Below are positions 1 to 9,748 of a stretch of DNA of 64,000 nt, one piece after another (position 1 is the stretch's first letter; each line of letters begins with the position of its first letter). The DNA lies in assembly GCF_002343915.1 (NCBI RefSeq), contig NZ_NETK01000001.1, positions 4,784,001-4,848,000 of the forward strand, in the 5' to 3' direction. Source of the stretch: Nannocystis exedens. GTDB lineage: Bacteria > Myxococcota_A > Polyangia > Nannocystales > Nannocystaceae. Both the position numbers and the translations under genes were made by a program. Below the pieces are notes generated by a model. It was not told where the DNA came from and ran no database searches. It saw only the letters and a list, made by a program, of their open reading frames with translations.

Positions 1-2
1 CT

Positions 3-434
3 GGTCTGCCGTATGACCTCTACAATACCAGGAGCGACTGCGGGAGCGGCGGCTGGACATGGCGCATCTTCTGGGACTTCCTCGACGGCGCTGAAGCCGA
101 GCCTTGGGGCGAGTTCGCCGACTTTCTCGACGCCGACGATACCTTGCCCGTCAACCCGACGATCACCGATTACGGCACTAACTTCGACACCTTCGGCGGC
201 CTCTTCAAGTTCCAGGACGTCCTCGTGCGCTACCTCGGCGGGAACTACATGCCCACGAACCCTTTGCGCCCTGACCTCATCGACCGCGGCCAGGATGGGG
301 TCGACATGACGGAATTCCTCGATGGCGTCATCTGTCGAGGTCATGAAAACTGGAATGACATTAGCGACATTGTGCTGGAGATGATGAATTTCGGCGAATA
401 CGACCCAGCCAGCGCTCCCGCCATTTGCCAATAG
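3..434 (+). CDS. C-terminal part of an unidentified protein (5' end outside window)
   Basis: The reading frame is open from the window edge to a TAG stop at 432-434, giving about 143 residues. An internal ATG at 144 would give only 96 residues, but the upstream codons read as normal protein (Trp- and Asp-rich, for example GGWTWRIFWDFLDG), so I treat this as the end of a longer gene. The tail is acidic and aromatic, with one Cys in the C-terminal region (VICRGHENW) and a last-but-one Cys. I recognise no family. A damaged copy of part of it lies at 1735-1850. It converges with the next gene with only 4 nt between stops. Confidence 0.6.
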   Translation, partial: GLPYDLYNTRSDCGSGGWTWRIFWDFLDGAEAEPWGEFADFLDADDTLPVNPTITDYGTNFDTFGGLFKFQDVLVRYLGGNYMPTNPLRPDLIDRGQDGVDMTEFLDGVICRGHENWNDISDIVLEMMNFGEYDPASAPAICQ

Positions 435-438
435 GGCA

Positions 439-1551
439 TCAACCAGAACGAGCGCAGCGAAACCCGGTCTCCAGAGTTTCACCGAGGTCGTCAATTTCAC
501 CGCCTTTGTGCCTGGACACTCGTAGTGAATAGCCAATCGGGCTAAGGGAGAAGGCTCCCCAGCCCGCGCTTCGGCGTGCGACATAACCTTCCAGCGGCTC
601 GCGGAAGGGGTTCTCGGCTGGAAGACCTTCATAGCCGCTGGATTGATAACCATCTCCAGCCCACTCCGCCACGCTACCGACCATTTCGCATACACCATAC
701 ACGGACGCCCCCCACTCACAGAACATCCCTACGGGCGTCAACGTGCGGTACTCCTCGCGGTAGTGGCAATCCGGCCCGGGCTTCATCCCTTCGATGTCCC
801 AGGGCTTGAAGTTCGCGTGACTGCACGTCGGCTCCGTCATTCCCCACGGATACTTGCGGCCGTCCGTCCCGCGCGCCGCCTTTTCCCACTCTGCCTCGGT
901 CGGCAGCCGCTTACCGGCCCACTCGCAATACGTCTTCGCCTGCAGCCACGTCACCGAAGCGGCGGGCATCTCCTCGAGCCCGGGGATGAACACGCCGTCG
1001 CCTTCCTTGTGCCATTCTTCGTCCCACCTCGGCGGCGCCGCGCAAGCACCTGCCTCCAGGCACTTCCGATACGCCGCTTTCGACACCTCGGTTCGATCGA
1101 TCCAGAACTCTCCGACTGTCACTTGCCTATAGGGCAGCTCTGACTTATCGCACGGCCCGGTGATTTCGTCCGTGTCGACTCCTTCACGGCAGCCCATCCA
1201 GAACGGGCCGGCCGGCACTCGCATCATGCCGTCCTTCTCTTCGACGCAAGTCCCCGTGTTCGGGTTGCACGTCCCCTCCATGCACGACTCCTCGGGCCCG
1301 CACGCGCAGCCGAGCGCCCCGCACTCGCACGTCGCCTCGGGTCCGCAGACGGGCGGCTCCGGGACGTGCTGCCCGCCCGTGCTCGTGCTCGTGCTGCCGC
1401 CGCCGGCCTCACTCGTGCTCGACGAGACGCCGCTCGAACCTGACGTGGTCGACTCGCTCCCGGACGGCCCTGCACACTGGCAGGCCAACAGCCCCATCGA
1501 GGCCGAAATGCACCATGACAACGGGCTCGAAAGGGAGGCGACATGCCGCAT
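439..1551 (-). CDS. Lipoprotein with formylglycine-generating-enzyme (SUMF1-type) domain
   Basis: The 370-residue protein starts with a signal peptide and lipobox (GLLACQCAG), then a Ser/Thr/Gly linker (about 30-60) and a Cys-rich segment (CECGALGCACGPEESC) before the globular domain. From about residue 108 it shows FGE/SUMF1 hallmarks: MMRVPAGPFWMGC, DRTEVSKAAYRKC, ASVTWLQAKTYCEWAGKRLP, TEAEWEKAARG, MVGSVAEWAGD and a terminal GFRCA. The family includes sulfatase-activating enzymes, but many bacterial members are secreted proteins of other function. I did not establish the catalytic Cys pair, so enzyme activity is open. Location is probably the outer surface, as a lipid-anchored protein. No sulfatase gene is nearby. 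Confidence 0.85.
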   Translation of the reverse strand: MRHVASLSSPLSWCISASMGLLACQCAGPSGSESTTSGSSGVSSSTSEAGGGSTSTSTGGQHVPEPPVCGPEATCECGALGCACGPEESCMEGTCNPNTGTCVEEKDGMMRVPAGPFWMGCREGVDTDEITGPCDKSELPYRQVTVGEFWIDRTEVSKAAYRKCLEAGACAAPPRWDEEWHKEGDGVFIPGLEEMPAASVTWLQAKTYCEWAGKRLPTEAEWEKAARGTDGRKYPWGMTEPTCSHANFKPWDIEGMKPGPDCHYREEYRTLTPVGMFCEWGASVYGVCEMVGSVAEWAGDGYQSSGYEGLPAENPFREPLEGYVARRSAGWGAFSLSPIGYSLRVSRHKGGEIDDLGETLETGFRCARSG

Positions 1552-1734
1552 CGACCTCAGGAGAATTCGTGGCGACGGGCGATGTCAAGGGCACGAGCCA
1601 CATCGAGCATGCCCGGGCGCTTCGCCTTGAGCCCGCACATGCCGTCACTCATGCGTATGTAGCGCCCAAACCGGATATGGGCGCTTTCGCTCTTCTTGGG
1701 CTTCGTTGGGCTCGGCGTCACTGCCATGGCACAC

Positions 1735-1850
1735 TTCGACACGGTCGGCGGCCTCTTAAAGTTCCAGAACGTCTTTTCCGCTGCCTCGGCGGCGATTCCA
1801 TACCCAACAACCCCCGGCATGAGCCTGCTGTTCGCCCGGAGCGGCGGTGT
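1735..1850 (+). pseudogene. Decayed duplicate of the first gene's C-terminal region
   Basis: DNA from 1735 aligns directly with 183 onward: 35 of the first 39 bases match (both begin TTCGACAC and continue TCGGCGGCCTCTT), and similarity goes on through GCCTCGGCGG near 1789. A one-base deletion about 45 nt into the match shifts the frame, and later sequence diverges. The upstream part (1712-1734) is weakly similar as well. The fragment encodes HFDTVGGLLKFQNV against NFDTFGGLFKFQDV in the intact protein. It points to an old tandem duplication around the FGE-domain gene followed by decay. Confidence 0.65.
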
Positions 1851-2064
1851 CCGTGGCGTGAGAGCTCGCTCGCCCCCCCACCCCCGGCCGGCCCAGCGCA
1901 GCGTTTCCTGGGGCAACGAAGTGACGAGCGCTGCGAGCTGCTGTTCCCGCAACCGCGCGCTGGCGACCCTTGTGTAGCCCCCGAGACCGGACGGCCCGGA
2001 GACGCCGAGCGACGTCGACGCATACTGCGAGATTGCGGGCCGTCTGCTGATTCGTCGCCTCGAG

Positions 2065-2082
2065 GATGCCCGAAAGGGCATC
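2065..2082. repeat. CATG14 palindrome, single unit
   Basis: GATGCCC-GAAA-GGGCATC is a perfect 7-4-7 inverted repeat with a GNRA-type loop. A weaker unit follows at 2113-2130 (CCTGTCT-TTCG-AGACTTG). Both lie upstream of the gene at 2340. Confidence 0.6.
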
Positions 2083-2339
2083 TTCATGCGCTCTCGTTGA
2101 ATTCCCAATGGACCTGTCTTTCGAGACTTGTCATCTCTTGACCCGACTCTTGCGCCGCAGAATCCGTGGGCTGAGGGCACTCATGGGCTCGTCGTCTGCC
2201 TGCTCGGTCAGGCCCCGAGACCGACCGCCGTGGGCGCCGCGCCGGCGGCTCGCTCGCCGCCTTGTTCGTGAGCTCGGCCGTGTTCGACTTGTGGCTCTCG
2301 TGGTTGCCGCGGCGGCGCCGCCGGCCATGGTTTCCGGCC

Positions 2340-2981
2340 ATGTATGACGCCTCGCGTGCCATCGATCTCAGCACGCTGCTCGAGCACGCCGACCAGCTCA
2401 TGCGGCGGATCGTCACCGGCCGCGGGCACCTGCGGCGGTGCGGCGGGGACGGCGTCGGCGCCATGTGGCCTGTCCTCGAGGACACCCAGGGTCGGCGCCT
2501 GCGCGTCACCCCGTGGTTGCCGATGGACGATTTCTCCCCGCGCCTCGCCGGGCCCGGCGGCCGGCACCCGCGCGGCCTGCGGGACTTCTTCGGCCACGAC
2601 GTCCTCCTCACCGGCGTGCTCGAGCGCGACGGCGACGGCGAGCTCGTGTTCGTCGCCAAGCGAGCCCAGGTCGTCCGCGAGCTGCACCTGCGGCGCCTCG
2701 ACGCCGCGCAGCTGGCCGCGGTCGCCGGCGTCGGTGGCGAGGGCACCGTGGGCTACGGCGCGCTCGCGGGGGAGCTCATCATCGACGGCGGCGATCAGCT
2801 GCGGCTCGTCACCGCCGATCGCGGCGGGCCGTGCGAGGTCAGCTTCACCCTCGACGTCATGCGCCGCGACGACCTCGTGCTGGGGCGACCGATCCACGTC
2901 CATGGGCTGATCCGCAAGGCCACCCCATGGCTCGGGGCGATCCGCCGCGCCGCGCTCGCCGTCGACGCCCCGACCTCCTGA
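2340..2981 (+). CDS. Conserved-looking hypothetical protein
   Basis: The product has 213 residues if translation starts at ATG 2340 (MYDASRAI). An upstream in-frame ATG at 2262 would add an Arg-rich stretch that looks non-coding, so I prefer 2340. No signal peptide or membrane segment is visible. The protein alternates charged and hydrophobic stretches (VTPWLPMDDFSPRLAG, RELHLRRLDAAQLAAV, ELIIDGGDQLRLVTAD), as in a soluble alpha/beta or beta-rich domain. It ends 1 nt before the alcohol dehydrogenase start and probably shares its transcript. I cannot assign a family. Confidence 0.65.
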   Translation: MYDASRAIDLSTLLEHADQLMRRIVTGRGHLRRCGGDGVGAMWPVLEDTQGRRLRVTPWLPMDDFSPRLAGPGGRHPRGLRDFFGHDVLLTGVLERDGDGELVFVAKRAQVVRELHLRRLDAAQLAAVAGVGGEGTVGYGALAGELIIDGGDQLRLVTADRGGPCEVSFTLDVMRRDDLVLGRPIHVHGLIRKATPWLGAIRRAALAVDAPTS

Positions 2982-2982
2982 C

Positions 2983-3966
2983 ATGCGCGCGATGGTCCTC
3001 GAGCGCGTCGGCGACCCGCTGCGGCTCGTCGAGCGACCGGTCCCCGAGCCGGGCCGGCATCAGGTCGTGATCCGGGTCGTCGCCTGCGGCGTGTGTCGCA
3101 CCGACCTGCACGTCACAGACGGCGAGTTGCCCGATCCGAAGCTCCCCCTCGTGTGCGGCCACGAGATCGTCGGTCGGATCGTCGCCCGCGGCGCGGACGC
3201 GACCGCCCTGCCTTTCGGGACCCATGTCGGCGTGCCCTGGCTCGGCGGCGCCTGCGGACGCTGCAACGCCTGTCTCCGGGGACAGGAGAACCTGTGCCCC
3301 GACGCGCGCTTCACCGGCTACACCCTCGACGGCGGTTATGCCGAGTTTGCCGTCGCCGACGCGCGCTTCTGCTTCGAGCTGCCGCCGCGCTACCGCGGCG
3401 TCGAGGCGGCGCCGCTCCTGTGCGCCGGCCTCATCGGGTATCGCAGCTACCGCCTCGCCGGCAACCCCGCGGCGCTCGGCCTCTACGGCTTCGGCGCCGC
3501 CGCGCACATCCTCTGTCAGCTCGCCGCGCACGAGGGTCGGCGCGTCCACGCCTTCACGCGACCCGGGGACGTCGCGGCCCAGAGCTTCGCGCGCAGCCTC
3601 GGCGCCGTGTGGGCCGGCGGCTCGGACGAGGCCCCGCCCGAGCCGCTCGACGCCGCGATCCTGTTCGCCCCCGTCGGCGCGCTGATCCCCCTCGCCCTGC
3701 AGGCGGTGCGTCCCGGCGGCGTGGTCGTCTGCGGCGGCATTCACATGAGCGACATCCCCGGCTTCCCGTACCGCCTGCTGTGGGGCGAGCGCGTGGTGCG
3801 TTCGGTCGCCAACCTCACCCGCGCCGACGGCCACGCCTTCTTCGCCGCCGCGGCCCGCACCCCGCTCGTGGTGGCGACGCACACCTATCCCTTGGAACAG
3901 GCCAACCAGGCGCTCGCGGACCTGCGCGCCGGCGCCTTCACGGGCGCCGCGGTCCTCGTGCCGTGA
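2983..3966 (+). CDS. Zinc-dependent alcohol dehydrogenase (MDR superfamily)
   Basis: The 327-residue protein has the full medium-chain dehydrogenase pattern. Catalytic zinc ligands are visible as C38 (ACGVCRTDLH) and H60-E61 (VCGHEIVG). The structural zinc site is C91, C94, C97 and C105 (GGACGRCNACLRGQENLC). A dinucleotide-binding glycine motif follows near residue 167 (LYGFGAAAH). Such enzymes interconvert alcohols and aldehydes with NAD(P); the substrate cannot be told from sequence. The length is slightly shorter than the usual 340-350. It is translationally adjacent to the upstream hypothetical gene. The ATG at 2983 directly precedes RAMVLERVG, a normal MDR N-terminus. Confidence 0.9.
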   Translation: MRAMVLERVGDPLRLVERPVPEPGRHQVVIRVVACGVCRTDLHVTDGELPDPKLPLVCGHEIVGRIVARGADATALPFGTHVGVPWLGGACGRCNACLRGQENLCPDARFTGYTLDGGYAEFAVADARFCFELPPRYRGVEAAPLLCAGLIGYRSYRLAGNPAALGLYGFGAAAHILCQLAAHEGRRVHAFTRPGDVAAQSFARSLGAVWAGGSDEAPPEPLDAAILFAPVGALIPLALQAVRPGGVVVCGGIHMSDIPGFPYRLLWGERVVRSVANLTRADGHAFFAAAARTPLVVATHTYPLEQANQALADLRAGAFTGAAVLVP

Positions 3967-4314
3967 ATGCTGCGGCGCGAGCACCCGACCTCCACGAGCG
4001 GGGGCCATACGGTCACGCTTCGATCGTCTCGCCCTCGTGACCTCGAGCATGACGACGGCGATATGTCAGCCTCCGCCCGCTCGACCATCGCCGCGACTCG
4101 TCGCACCGGGCGACGCATTGCTGGCCCGTCCGGGACAGGTGTTCGGCCGGATGACGTCGCAGAAAGGGAGATGCCTCCTGGCATCCGCGGCTCGCCCTCC
4201 CGGCGCGGCGCCGCCCGGCTTCGCCATCGGCACGCGTCCCCTGCCCTGGCGTCGGCGGCCTCGGGCAAGGCTCGCGCCATTTCGTGCCGCCGAACCGCTG
4301 CTAGTCTGATCGTG
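3967..4314. other. Intergenic region, nothing recognised
   Basis: About 350 bp between the dehydrogenase and the Cys-rich lipoprotein. The frame of the downstream gene is open throughout, but its translation (Arg/Ser/Pro-rich) does not look like protein. There is no strong hairpin; GGGACAGG at 4132-4139 is a weak half-match to the CATG14 palindrome. Confidence 0.4.
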
Positions 4315-5208
4315 ATGCCGTCGCGCCTGTCTCCCGGCTTCGCGCTCGCCTTGCTCGGTCTGCTCGCGTGCGGCGCCGGCCCGACCGAGCAGGCCGGTGA
4401 GAACGTCGCGACGCACGCCGGCTCGACCTCGACCGATGGGGTGCTCCCGACCTCGACCGGCGCCGACGCGCCGACCGGTGACGACTCGAGCCCCTTCATC
4501 GCCCGCCCCGACGCCGCCGCGATCGAGGAGTGCGACCTCTTTTTACAGGACTGTCCCGAGGGACAGAAGTGTACCGCCCTGAACGGCAGCGGCACCCTCG
4601 ACACCTTCCGCTGCGTCCCCGTCGCCCGCGATCCCGACCTCCCCGGCGAGCCGTGCTCGACCGGCGACCAGCCGTTCGACGGCCTCGACTCGTGCGCGGC
4701 CGGCTCTCTCTGTGACGAGCAGGTCAGCGATCCGGCCGACCGCGTCTGCGTCTCCTTCTGCACCGGCAGCCCCGACGCCCCGAGCTGTCCTTCGCAGGGC
4801 CTGCCCGCGTGCAGCACCGCGCACTGGTGCTCGATCTTCGCCTCGGGCCTGTCGGTCTGCCTGCCCGGCTGTGATCCGATCCGCGATCCCTGCCCGGACT
4901 CGCAGGTCTGCGCTCCGCTCGCGCTCGGCCGCGGCATCCTCTTCGAGTGCCTGCCCGACGCGTCCGGGGCCGCCGGCGCGTTCGGCGACGGCTGCAACGA
5001 CGGCAGCGAGTGCGACCCGGGCCTGTTCTGCGCCGACCCGGGCGCCGCGCTCGAGTGCGATCCGAACGCCGCCGGCTGCTGCGTCCCGTGGTGCGACCTC
5101 ACCCAGCCCTCGGCCTGCCCGGGCGCGGGGCAAGCCTGCCAGCCGTTCTACGGCCCCGACGAGGCCCCGCAGTGCCTGCACCTCGGCGTCTGCCGCCTCC
5201 TCCGCTGA
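4315..5208 (+). CDS. Cysteine-rich secreted lipoprotein
   Basis: I choose ATG 4315 because it gives a clean signal peptide and lipobox (FALALLGLLACGAG, Cys19); upstream in-frame sequence is non-protein-like. The 297-residue product has a short Ser/Thr/Asp linker, then a globular part with many paired cysteines (DCPEGQKC, CAAGSLCDEQ, CNDGSECDPGLFC, CVPWCDL). This Cys spacing resembles repeated disulfide-stapled modules common in secreted proteins of myxobacteria. No catalytic signature is seen. It is probably anchored to the outer membrane. The gene converges with ppsA, with about 86 bp and CATG14 units between. Confidence 0.75.
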   Translation: MPSRLSPGFALALLGLLACGAGPTEQAGENVATHAGSTSTDGVLPTSTGADAPTGDDSSPFIARPDAAAIEECDLFLQDCPEGQKCTALNGSGTLDTFRCVPVARDPDLPGEPCSTGDQPFDGLDSCAAGSLCDEQVSDPADRVCVSFCTGSPDAPSCPSQGLPACSTAHWCSIFASGLSVCLPGCDPIRDPCPDSQVCAPLALGRGILFECLPDASGAAGAFGDGCNDGSECDPGLFCADPGAALECDPNAAGCCVPWCDLTQPSACPGAGQACQPFYGPDEAPQCLHLGVCRLLR

Positions 5209-5223
5209 GATCTCGGCGACAGA

Positions 5224-5351
5224 CATGTCCCTTGCGCCATCTAATCAATGCAAACCATCGCATTCGCGGCCCGTGGCGGGAATTCATCGCAATTTCATCC
5301 CCGCTGCGCTCCTGCCGACAATGACCCTTCGGACATGCCCGAACGAGCAGC
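5224..5351. repeat. CATG14 palindromes at a convergent gene junction
   Basis: A degenerate unit CATGTCC-CTTG-CGCCATC lies at 5224-5241. A second group has AATGACC-CTTC-GGACATG at 5320-5337 with the next half-site CATGCCC at 5334, 14 bp on. The second group overlaps the 3' end of ppsA and encodes its last variable residues. Confidence 0.5.
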
Positions 5352-7601
5352 TGCGAGCAGCAGCCGCTTCTCGGCCGCGGCCACGGTGGCGCGGGTCTGG
5401 TGGACCGCGTCGACGTTGACGGAGATCGACGTGATCCCGAGGCGCACCAGCGTCTCCGCGAATTCGGGCCGGTTCGACGGCGCCTGGCCGCACAGCGACG
5501 ACGTGAGCCCGTGGGCGTGGGCGGCGGCGATGATGCGGGCGATCGCGTCGACCACCGCCGGGTCGGACTCGTCGAACAGCTCGGCGCACAGCTCCGAGTC
5601 GCGGTCGACCCCGAGCATCAATTGCGTGAGGTCGTTCGAGCCGATCGAGACCCCGTGGATGCCGAGGCGCGCGTACTCGGGGATCCAAAACGCCACCGAC
5701 GGCACCTCGGCCATCACCCAGCGGAGCAGCCCGCGGTCGCCGCCGAGCGGGCTCTTGTCGAGGCGCTCGAGGCAGCGCTCGAGCTCCCAGCGGGTGCGCA
5801 CGAACGGGATCATCACGTGCAGGTTTTGCGACTCCTCGCGGACCTTCGCCACCGCCTCGAGCTCGAGGTCGAACAGCGCCGGATCCTTGATGTAGCGGAA
5901 GCAGCCGCGGTACCCGATCATCGGGTTGTCCTCGCGGGGCTCGTGGCGCTCGCCGCCGCTGAGCCCGCGGAACTCGTTGCTGCGGAAGTCGTAGGTCCGG
6001 TAGATCACCGGCCGCGGCGCGAACGCCAGCGCGATCTGCCGCAGCCGCGCCGTCATCGCCGCCACGAACTCGCGGCCGCCCCCGCGGGCCACCAGGTCGC
6101 GCGGGTGCTGCCCCGCCAGCGCGTCGAGGATCATGAACTCCGCCCGCAGGAGCCCCACCCCGTCGACCGGCAGGGCCGCCGCCTCGGCCGCGCGCTCGGC
6201 CAGCGCCAGGTTGACGTACAGCCGGGTCGCCAGCGCCTCGCGGCTCGTCGGCGGCTCGCCGGCGCTCGGCGCGACCACCTCGACGCGCTCCGGCTTGGCG
6301 CCGGCGAGCACCTGCCCGCGCTTGCCGTCGACCGTCACCAGCTCGCCGTCGCGCAGCACGCGGGTCGCCTCGCGCGCGCCGACGACCGCGGGGATCTTCA
6401 GCTCACGGCTGACGATCGCCGCGTGACACGTCATCCCGCCGGAGTCGGTCACCACCGCCGCGGCGCGGCGCATCGTCGGCACCCAGTCGGGCGACGTCAT
6501 CGTCGCCACCAGGACCTCGCCCGCCTCGAGGCGGCCGCCCTCGTCGGGCGAGCGCAGCACCCGGACCTTGCCGCTGGCCGTCCCGGGCGACGCGCCGAGC
6601 CCGTGCAGCAGCGCGCGCCCGCGGGCCGCCTCGGCCGGCTCGCGCGGGCTCGCCGGCAGCGTCGTGATCGGCCGCGTCTGCACGAGGAAGAACCGCCCGC
6701 CGGCCTCGGCCCACTCGACGTCCTGCGGCGCCCCGTAGTGGGCCTCGACCTGCGCGCCGAGGCGCGCGAGCTGCAGCAGCTCCTCGTCGGCCAGGACCCG
6801 GCGGTGGGCCTCGTCTGTCCCGAGAGACACCTTGCTCTCGTGCCCGCGGGCGTCGCGGACGATCTTGAATTGCTTCGCCCCGACGCGCGCCGAGCGGACC
6901 GTCGGCCCCGCTTTCGCGAGCACGTAGGTGTCGACCTCGACCTGGCCGCCGACCACCACCTCGCCGAGCCCGAACGCCGCCTCGATGACGATCATCTCGC
7001 GGTCGCCGCTGGCCGGGTCGGCGGTGAACATCACCCCCGAGCGGGCCGCGTCGACCATCGCCTGCACCACCACCGCGATCGTCGGCTCCTCGCCGATGCC
7101 CTCGGCCTTGCGGTACGCCAGCGCCCGCTGCCCGTACGCCGAGGCCCAGCAGGCGACGATCCGCTCGCACAGCGCGGCCGTGCCGACGACGTTGGTGTAC
7201 GTCTCGTGCATCCCCGCGAACGAGGTCGCGCCGGCGTCCTCGCTGGTCGCCGACGAGCGCACCGCCACCGCGACGTCCGCCCCGAGCTCCGCGTAGGCCG
7301 CGGCGACCGCCGCCCGCACGTCCGCCGGCACGCCCGCCCGCTGGACCAGCGCCCGCATCCGCGCCGACGCCTCCGCCAGCCCCTGCGGCGAGTCGGCGTC
7401 TGCCCGTTGAAACATGTCGTAAAGTTCATTCCGGACCCCGGCCGCGTCGACCGCGGCGAGGAAGGCCGCCGTGGTGACGACGAAACCGCCGGGCACGGGC
7501 AGGCCGGCGCGGGTCATCTCGCCGAGGTTGGCGCCCTTGCCGCCGACGCTCGGGACGTCGGCGGCCGACAGCTCGGAGAGCCATGCGATGTACGTCGCCA
7601 T
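5295..7601 (-). CDS. ppsA: Phosphoenolpyruvate synthase (pyruvate, water dikinase)
   Basis: Converts pyruvate plus ATP to PEP, AMP and phosphate in gluconeogenesis. The 768-residue protein (family about 790) has the three expected parts. The N-terminal nucleotide-binding domain shows [11 protein letters not shown] and [18 protein letters not shown]. The swivelling phosphohistidine domain shows [19 protein letters not shown] with His393. The C-terminal TIM barrel shows [27 protein letters not shown] and SLCGQAPS with its catalytic Cys near 701. I chose ATG at 7601 because [13 protein letters not shown] is a standard start; upstream frame lies in gnd. It begins 31 bp after gnd, as the last gene of the zwf-pgl-gnd-ppsA unit. 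The last 15-20 residues overlap a palindromic repeat. Confidence 0.95.
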   Translation of the reverse strand: MATYIAWLSELSAADVPSVGGKGANLGEMTRAGLPVPGGFVVTTAAFLAAVDAAGVRNELYDMFQRADADSPQGLAEASARMRALVQRAGVPADVRAAVAAAYAELGADVAVAVRSSATSEDAGATSFAGMHETYTNVVGTAALCERIVACWASAYGQRALAYRKAEGIGEEPTIAVVVQAMVDAARSGVMFTADPASGDREMIVIEAAFGLGEVVVGGQVEVDTYVLAKAGPTVRSARVGAKQFKIVRDARGHESKVSLGTDEAHRRVLADEELLQLARLGAQVEAHYGAPQDVEWAEAGGRFFLVQTRPITTLPASPREPAEAARGRALLHGLGASPGTASGKVRVLRSPDEGGRLEAGEVLVATMTSPDWVPTMRRAAAVVTDSGGMTCHAAIVSRELKIPAVVGAREATRVLRDGELVTVDGKRGQVLAGAKPERVEVVAPSAGEPPTSREALATRLYVNLALAERAAEAAALPVDGVGLLRAEFMILDALAGQHPRDLVARGGGREFVAAMTARLRQIALAFAPRPVIYRTYDFRSNEFRGLSGGERHEPREDNPMIGYRGCFRYIKDPALFDLELEAVAKVREESQNLHVMIPFVRTRWELERCLERLDKSPLGGDRGLLRWVMAEVPSVAFWIPEYARLGIHGVSIGSNDLTQLMLGVDRDSELCAELFDESDPAVVDAIARIIAAAHAHGLTSSLCGQAPSNRPEFAETLVRLGITSISVNVDAVHQTRATVAAAEKRLLLAAARSGMSEGSLSAGAQRG

Positions 7602-7632
7602 GGCCCAACTATGGCGAAGGTCGCGGGGGCGG

Positions 7633-9072
7633 CTACTGCGAGGACTTGGGCCACTCGGTGTGGACGAACACCCCCGGGGCGTCGACGCGTTCGTACGTGT
7701 GACTGCCGAAGTAGTCGCGCTGGGCCTGGATGAGCGACGCGCTGCCGCGGGCCTGGGTGAGTGTGTCGAACCACGCCAGCGAGGCGGACAGCCCGGGGAC
7801 CGGGTGGCCGGCCGCAGCCGCCGCCGCCACCACCCGGCGCCAGCCGGGCAGGCGGCGCGCGACGTCGGCGGCGAAGTCGGGCGCGAGCACCAGCAGCTCG
7901 GGCCCATCAGGCCCGGAGGGCCGTGGAGCCTGCGCGAAGGCGGCCCGGATCCGCTCGAGGAAGACCGCGCGGATGATGCAGCCGCCGGTCCAGATCCGGG
8001 CGATCTCCGCCAGGTTGGCGCCGTAATCGCGGGCCTCGCTGGCGGCCTGCAGCAGCGCGAAGCCCTGCGTGTAGCTGGCGATCTTGCTGGCGTACAGCGC
8101 GTCGCGCAGGTCGTCCGGCGACACGCCCTGGATCACCCCGCGAGCCGGCCGCAGCGCCGCCTCGGCGCGCGTGCGCAGCTCCTTGGCGGCCGACAGCAGG
8201 CGCGCGTCGACGGCCGCGGCGATCGTCGGGATCGGCACCCCGTGCTCGGCCGCCGCCACCACCGTCCACTTGCCCGTGCCCTTCTGCCCGGCGCGGTCGA
8301 GGATCGCGTCGACGAGCAGCGCCCCCGGGTTCTGCGGGTCGGGCGCGCGCAGGATGTCGGCCGTGATCTCGATCAAGTAGCTCTCGAGCTCGCCGCGGTT
8401 CCACTCGGCGAACGTGTCGGCGACCTGTCCCCAGGGCCAGCCCATGCCCTCGCGCATCAGCGCGGTGACCTCGGCGATCAGCTGCATGTCGCCGTACTCG
8501 ATGCCGTTGTGCACCATCTTCACGAAGTGCCCGGCCGAGCCGCGCCCGCAGTAGGTCACGCACACCCCCGACGGGCTGCGGGCCGCGATCGCCTCGAGCG
8601 GCGGGCGCAGGCGCTCCCACGCGTAGCGGTCGCCGCCCGGCATGATCGAGGGCCCGAGCAGCGCGCCCTCCGAGCCGCCCGACACGCCCATGCCGACGAA
8701 CCGCCACGGCCGCGACTCGGCGCGCGCGACCCGGCGGTCGGTGTCGGTGTAGAGGCTGTTGCCGCCGTCGACGACGATGTCGCCGTCCTCGAGCAGCGGG
8801 TCGAGTTGGTCGAGCACCGAGTCGACCGCCGGCCCGGCGTTGACCATCAGCACGAGCCGCCGCGGCCGCTCGAGCATCTTCACCAGCGCTTCGAGAGAAT
8901 CGGCGATCCGCAGGCGCGCCTCCGGATGCGCCGCCGCCAGCGCGTGCGCGTGCTCGACGGTGCGTTGATAGCCCGCCACGCGCAGCCCGCGGCTGGCGAA
9001 GTTGCGGGCGAGGTTGCCGCCCATGACGCCGAGGCCGACCACGGCCAGTTCGCACAGCCCTGTCTCATTCAT
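7633..9072 (-). CDS. gnd: 6-phosphogluconate dehydrogenase, decarboxylating
   Basis: Oxidises 6-phosphogluconate to ribulose 5-phosphate with NADP and release of CO2. The 479-residue product has the nucleotide-binding motif [15 protein letters not shown] near the N-terminus, the family signatures [14 protein letters not shown] and [19 protein letters not shown], and the active-site segment [18 protein letters not shown] with its Lys and His-Asn. The long all-helical C-terminal domain is present. Length fits the family (about 470-490). The ATG at 9072 overlaps the end of pgl by 8 nt, which implies translational coupling. A CATG14-like unit (CCTGTCC-CCAG-GGCCAGC) lies in the coding sequence at 8424. 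Confidence 0.95.
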   Translation of the reverse strand: MNETGLCELAVVGLGVMGGNLARNFASRGLRVAGYQRTVEHAHALAAAHPEARLRIADSLEALVKMLERPRRLVLMVNAGPAVDSVLDQLDPLLEDGDIVVDGGNSLYTDTDRRVARAESRPWRFVGMGVSGGSEGALLGPSIMPGGDRYAWERLRPPLEAIAARSPSGVCVTYCGRGSAGHFVKMVHNGIEYGDMQLIAEVTALMREGMGWPWGQVADTFAEWNRGELESYLIEITADILRAPDPQNPGALLVDAILDRAGQKGTGKWTVVAAAEHGVPIPTIAAAVDARLLSAAKELRTRAEAALRPARGVIQGVSPDDLRDALYASKIASYTQGFALLQAASEARDYGANLAEIARIWTGGCIIRAVFLERIRAAFAQAPRPSGPDGPELLVLAPDFAADVARRLPGWRRVVAAAAAAGHPVPGLSASLAWFDTLTQARGSASLIQAQRDYFGSHTYERVDAPGVFVHTEWPKSSQ

Positions 9073-9748
9073 CGCTCTCACCCTCCGAATCGATGTCGGT
9101 CGCAATCACGAGGTACGCGAGCGCCGTCGTCGGCAGCCCCTCCTCGCGCTTTATCACTCGCCGCAGCGCGGCCCGCTTGCCCGCGCCCGCGGCCATCATC
9201 ACCGCCAGCGGCGTCGCCCGCAGCACCGGCAGCGTCAGGCTCATCCGGCGCGGCGGCGGCTTCGGGCTGTCGGCCACGAACACCGCCGCCCCGCCCGCCT
9301 GCAGCGCCGCGTGCCCGGGGAACAGCGACGCCACGTGCCCGTCCTCGCCGAGCCCGAGCAGCGCCACGTCGAGCCCGCCCGCGAACGCGCGCAGGAACTC
9401 GCGCCCGTACCGGGCGACCGCGACGGCCGGGTCGGCGTCGTCGTCGGTCCACAGCGGCAGCGCCGCGCCCGGCGGCGGCAGCCCCAGCCGTAAGAACGAC
9501 CCGCGGTTGCTGCCCTCCTCGCTCGCCGGCACGCAGCGCTCGTCGACCCACGTGAGCTGCACTCTCGACCATGTCCCTTGCGGCAGGTCCTTGAGGACAT
9601 GCGGGAGCACCGCCAGCGCCGAGCCGCCGGGGATCGCCAGCCGACACGCGCCGCGCTGGGCGTCGACGCGGGCGATCGCCCGGGCCAGCCGCTCCGCCGC
9701 CGCCTCGGTCGGCCGCGGCGTGCGCACGATCTCGAGCGTCGGCGTCAT
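9065..9748 (-). CDS. pgl: 6-phosphogluconolactonase
   Basis: Hydrolyses 6-phosphogluconolactone to 6-phosphogluconate. The 227-residue protein (DevB/SOL family, usual length 220-250) has [18 protein letters not shown] and [15 protein letters not shown], the two diagnostic motifs, plus the N-terminal [11 protein letters not shown]. Its ATG at 9748 overlaps the zwf stop in an ATGA and its own stop overlaps gnd, so zwf, pgl and gnd form one translationally coupled chain. Two chained CATG14 units at 9570-9601 encode the variable stretch [14 protein letters not shown] just before the conserved VDER motif. Confidence 0.93.
   Translation of the reverse strand: MTPTLEIVRTPRPTEAAAERLARAIARVDAQRGACRLAIPGGSALAVLPHVLKDLPQGTWSRVQLTWVDERCVPASEEGSNRGSFLRLGLPPPGAALPLWTDDDADPAVAVARYGREFLRAFAGGLDVALLGLGEDGHVASLFPGHAALQAGGAAVFVADSPKPPPRRMSLTLPVLRATPLAVMMAAGAGKRAALRRVIKREEGLPTTALAYLVIATDIDSEGESDE
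9570..9601. repeat. CATG14 array, two units, inside pgl
   Basis: CATGTCC-CTTG-CGGCAGG is followed without gap by CAGGTCC-TTGA-GGACATG. Half-sites start at 9570, 9584 and 9598, exactly 14 bp apart. The array is read in frame through pgl. Confidence 0.7.

Larger units (their letters stand above)
1552..2339. other. Intergenic region with gene remnant and short palindromes
   Basis: This stretch of about 790 bp has no convincing intact gene. Several overlapping open frames exist on both strands but have the Arg/Ala/Pro composition typical of GC-rich shadow frames. It holds a degenerate copy of the first gene (1735-1850), a hairpin with 7-bp arms at 1661-1685, and two CATG14-type palindromes at 2065-2082 and 2113-2130. 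The segment 2100-2340 is the likely leader of the gene at 2340. Confidence 0.5.

Noticed and set aside
3270-3297. Palindrome-like GGACAGG-AGAA-CCTGTGC in the alcohol dehydrogenase gene
   Set aside because: It encodes RGQENLC, a conserved structural-zinc segment of the family, and the arms are in the opposite order to CATG14.
4550-4567. CATG14-like palindrome (CTGTCC-CGAG-GGACAG) in the Cys-rich lipoprotein
   Set aside because: It encodes DCPEGQK, a motif that could be conserved in such Cys-rich proteins, so the palindrome may be a by-product of the protein sequence. I do not count it as a member.
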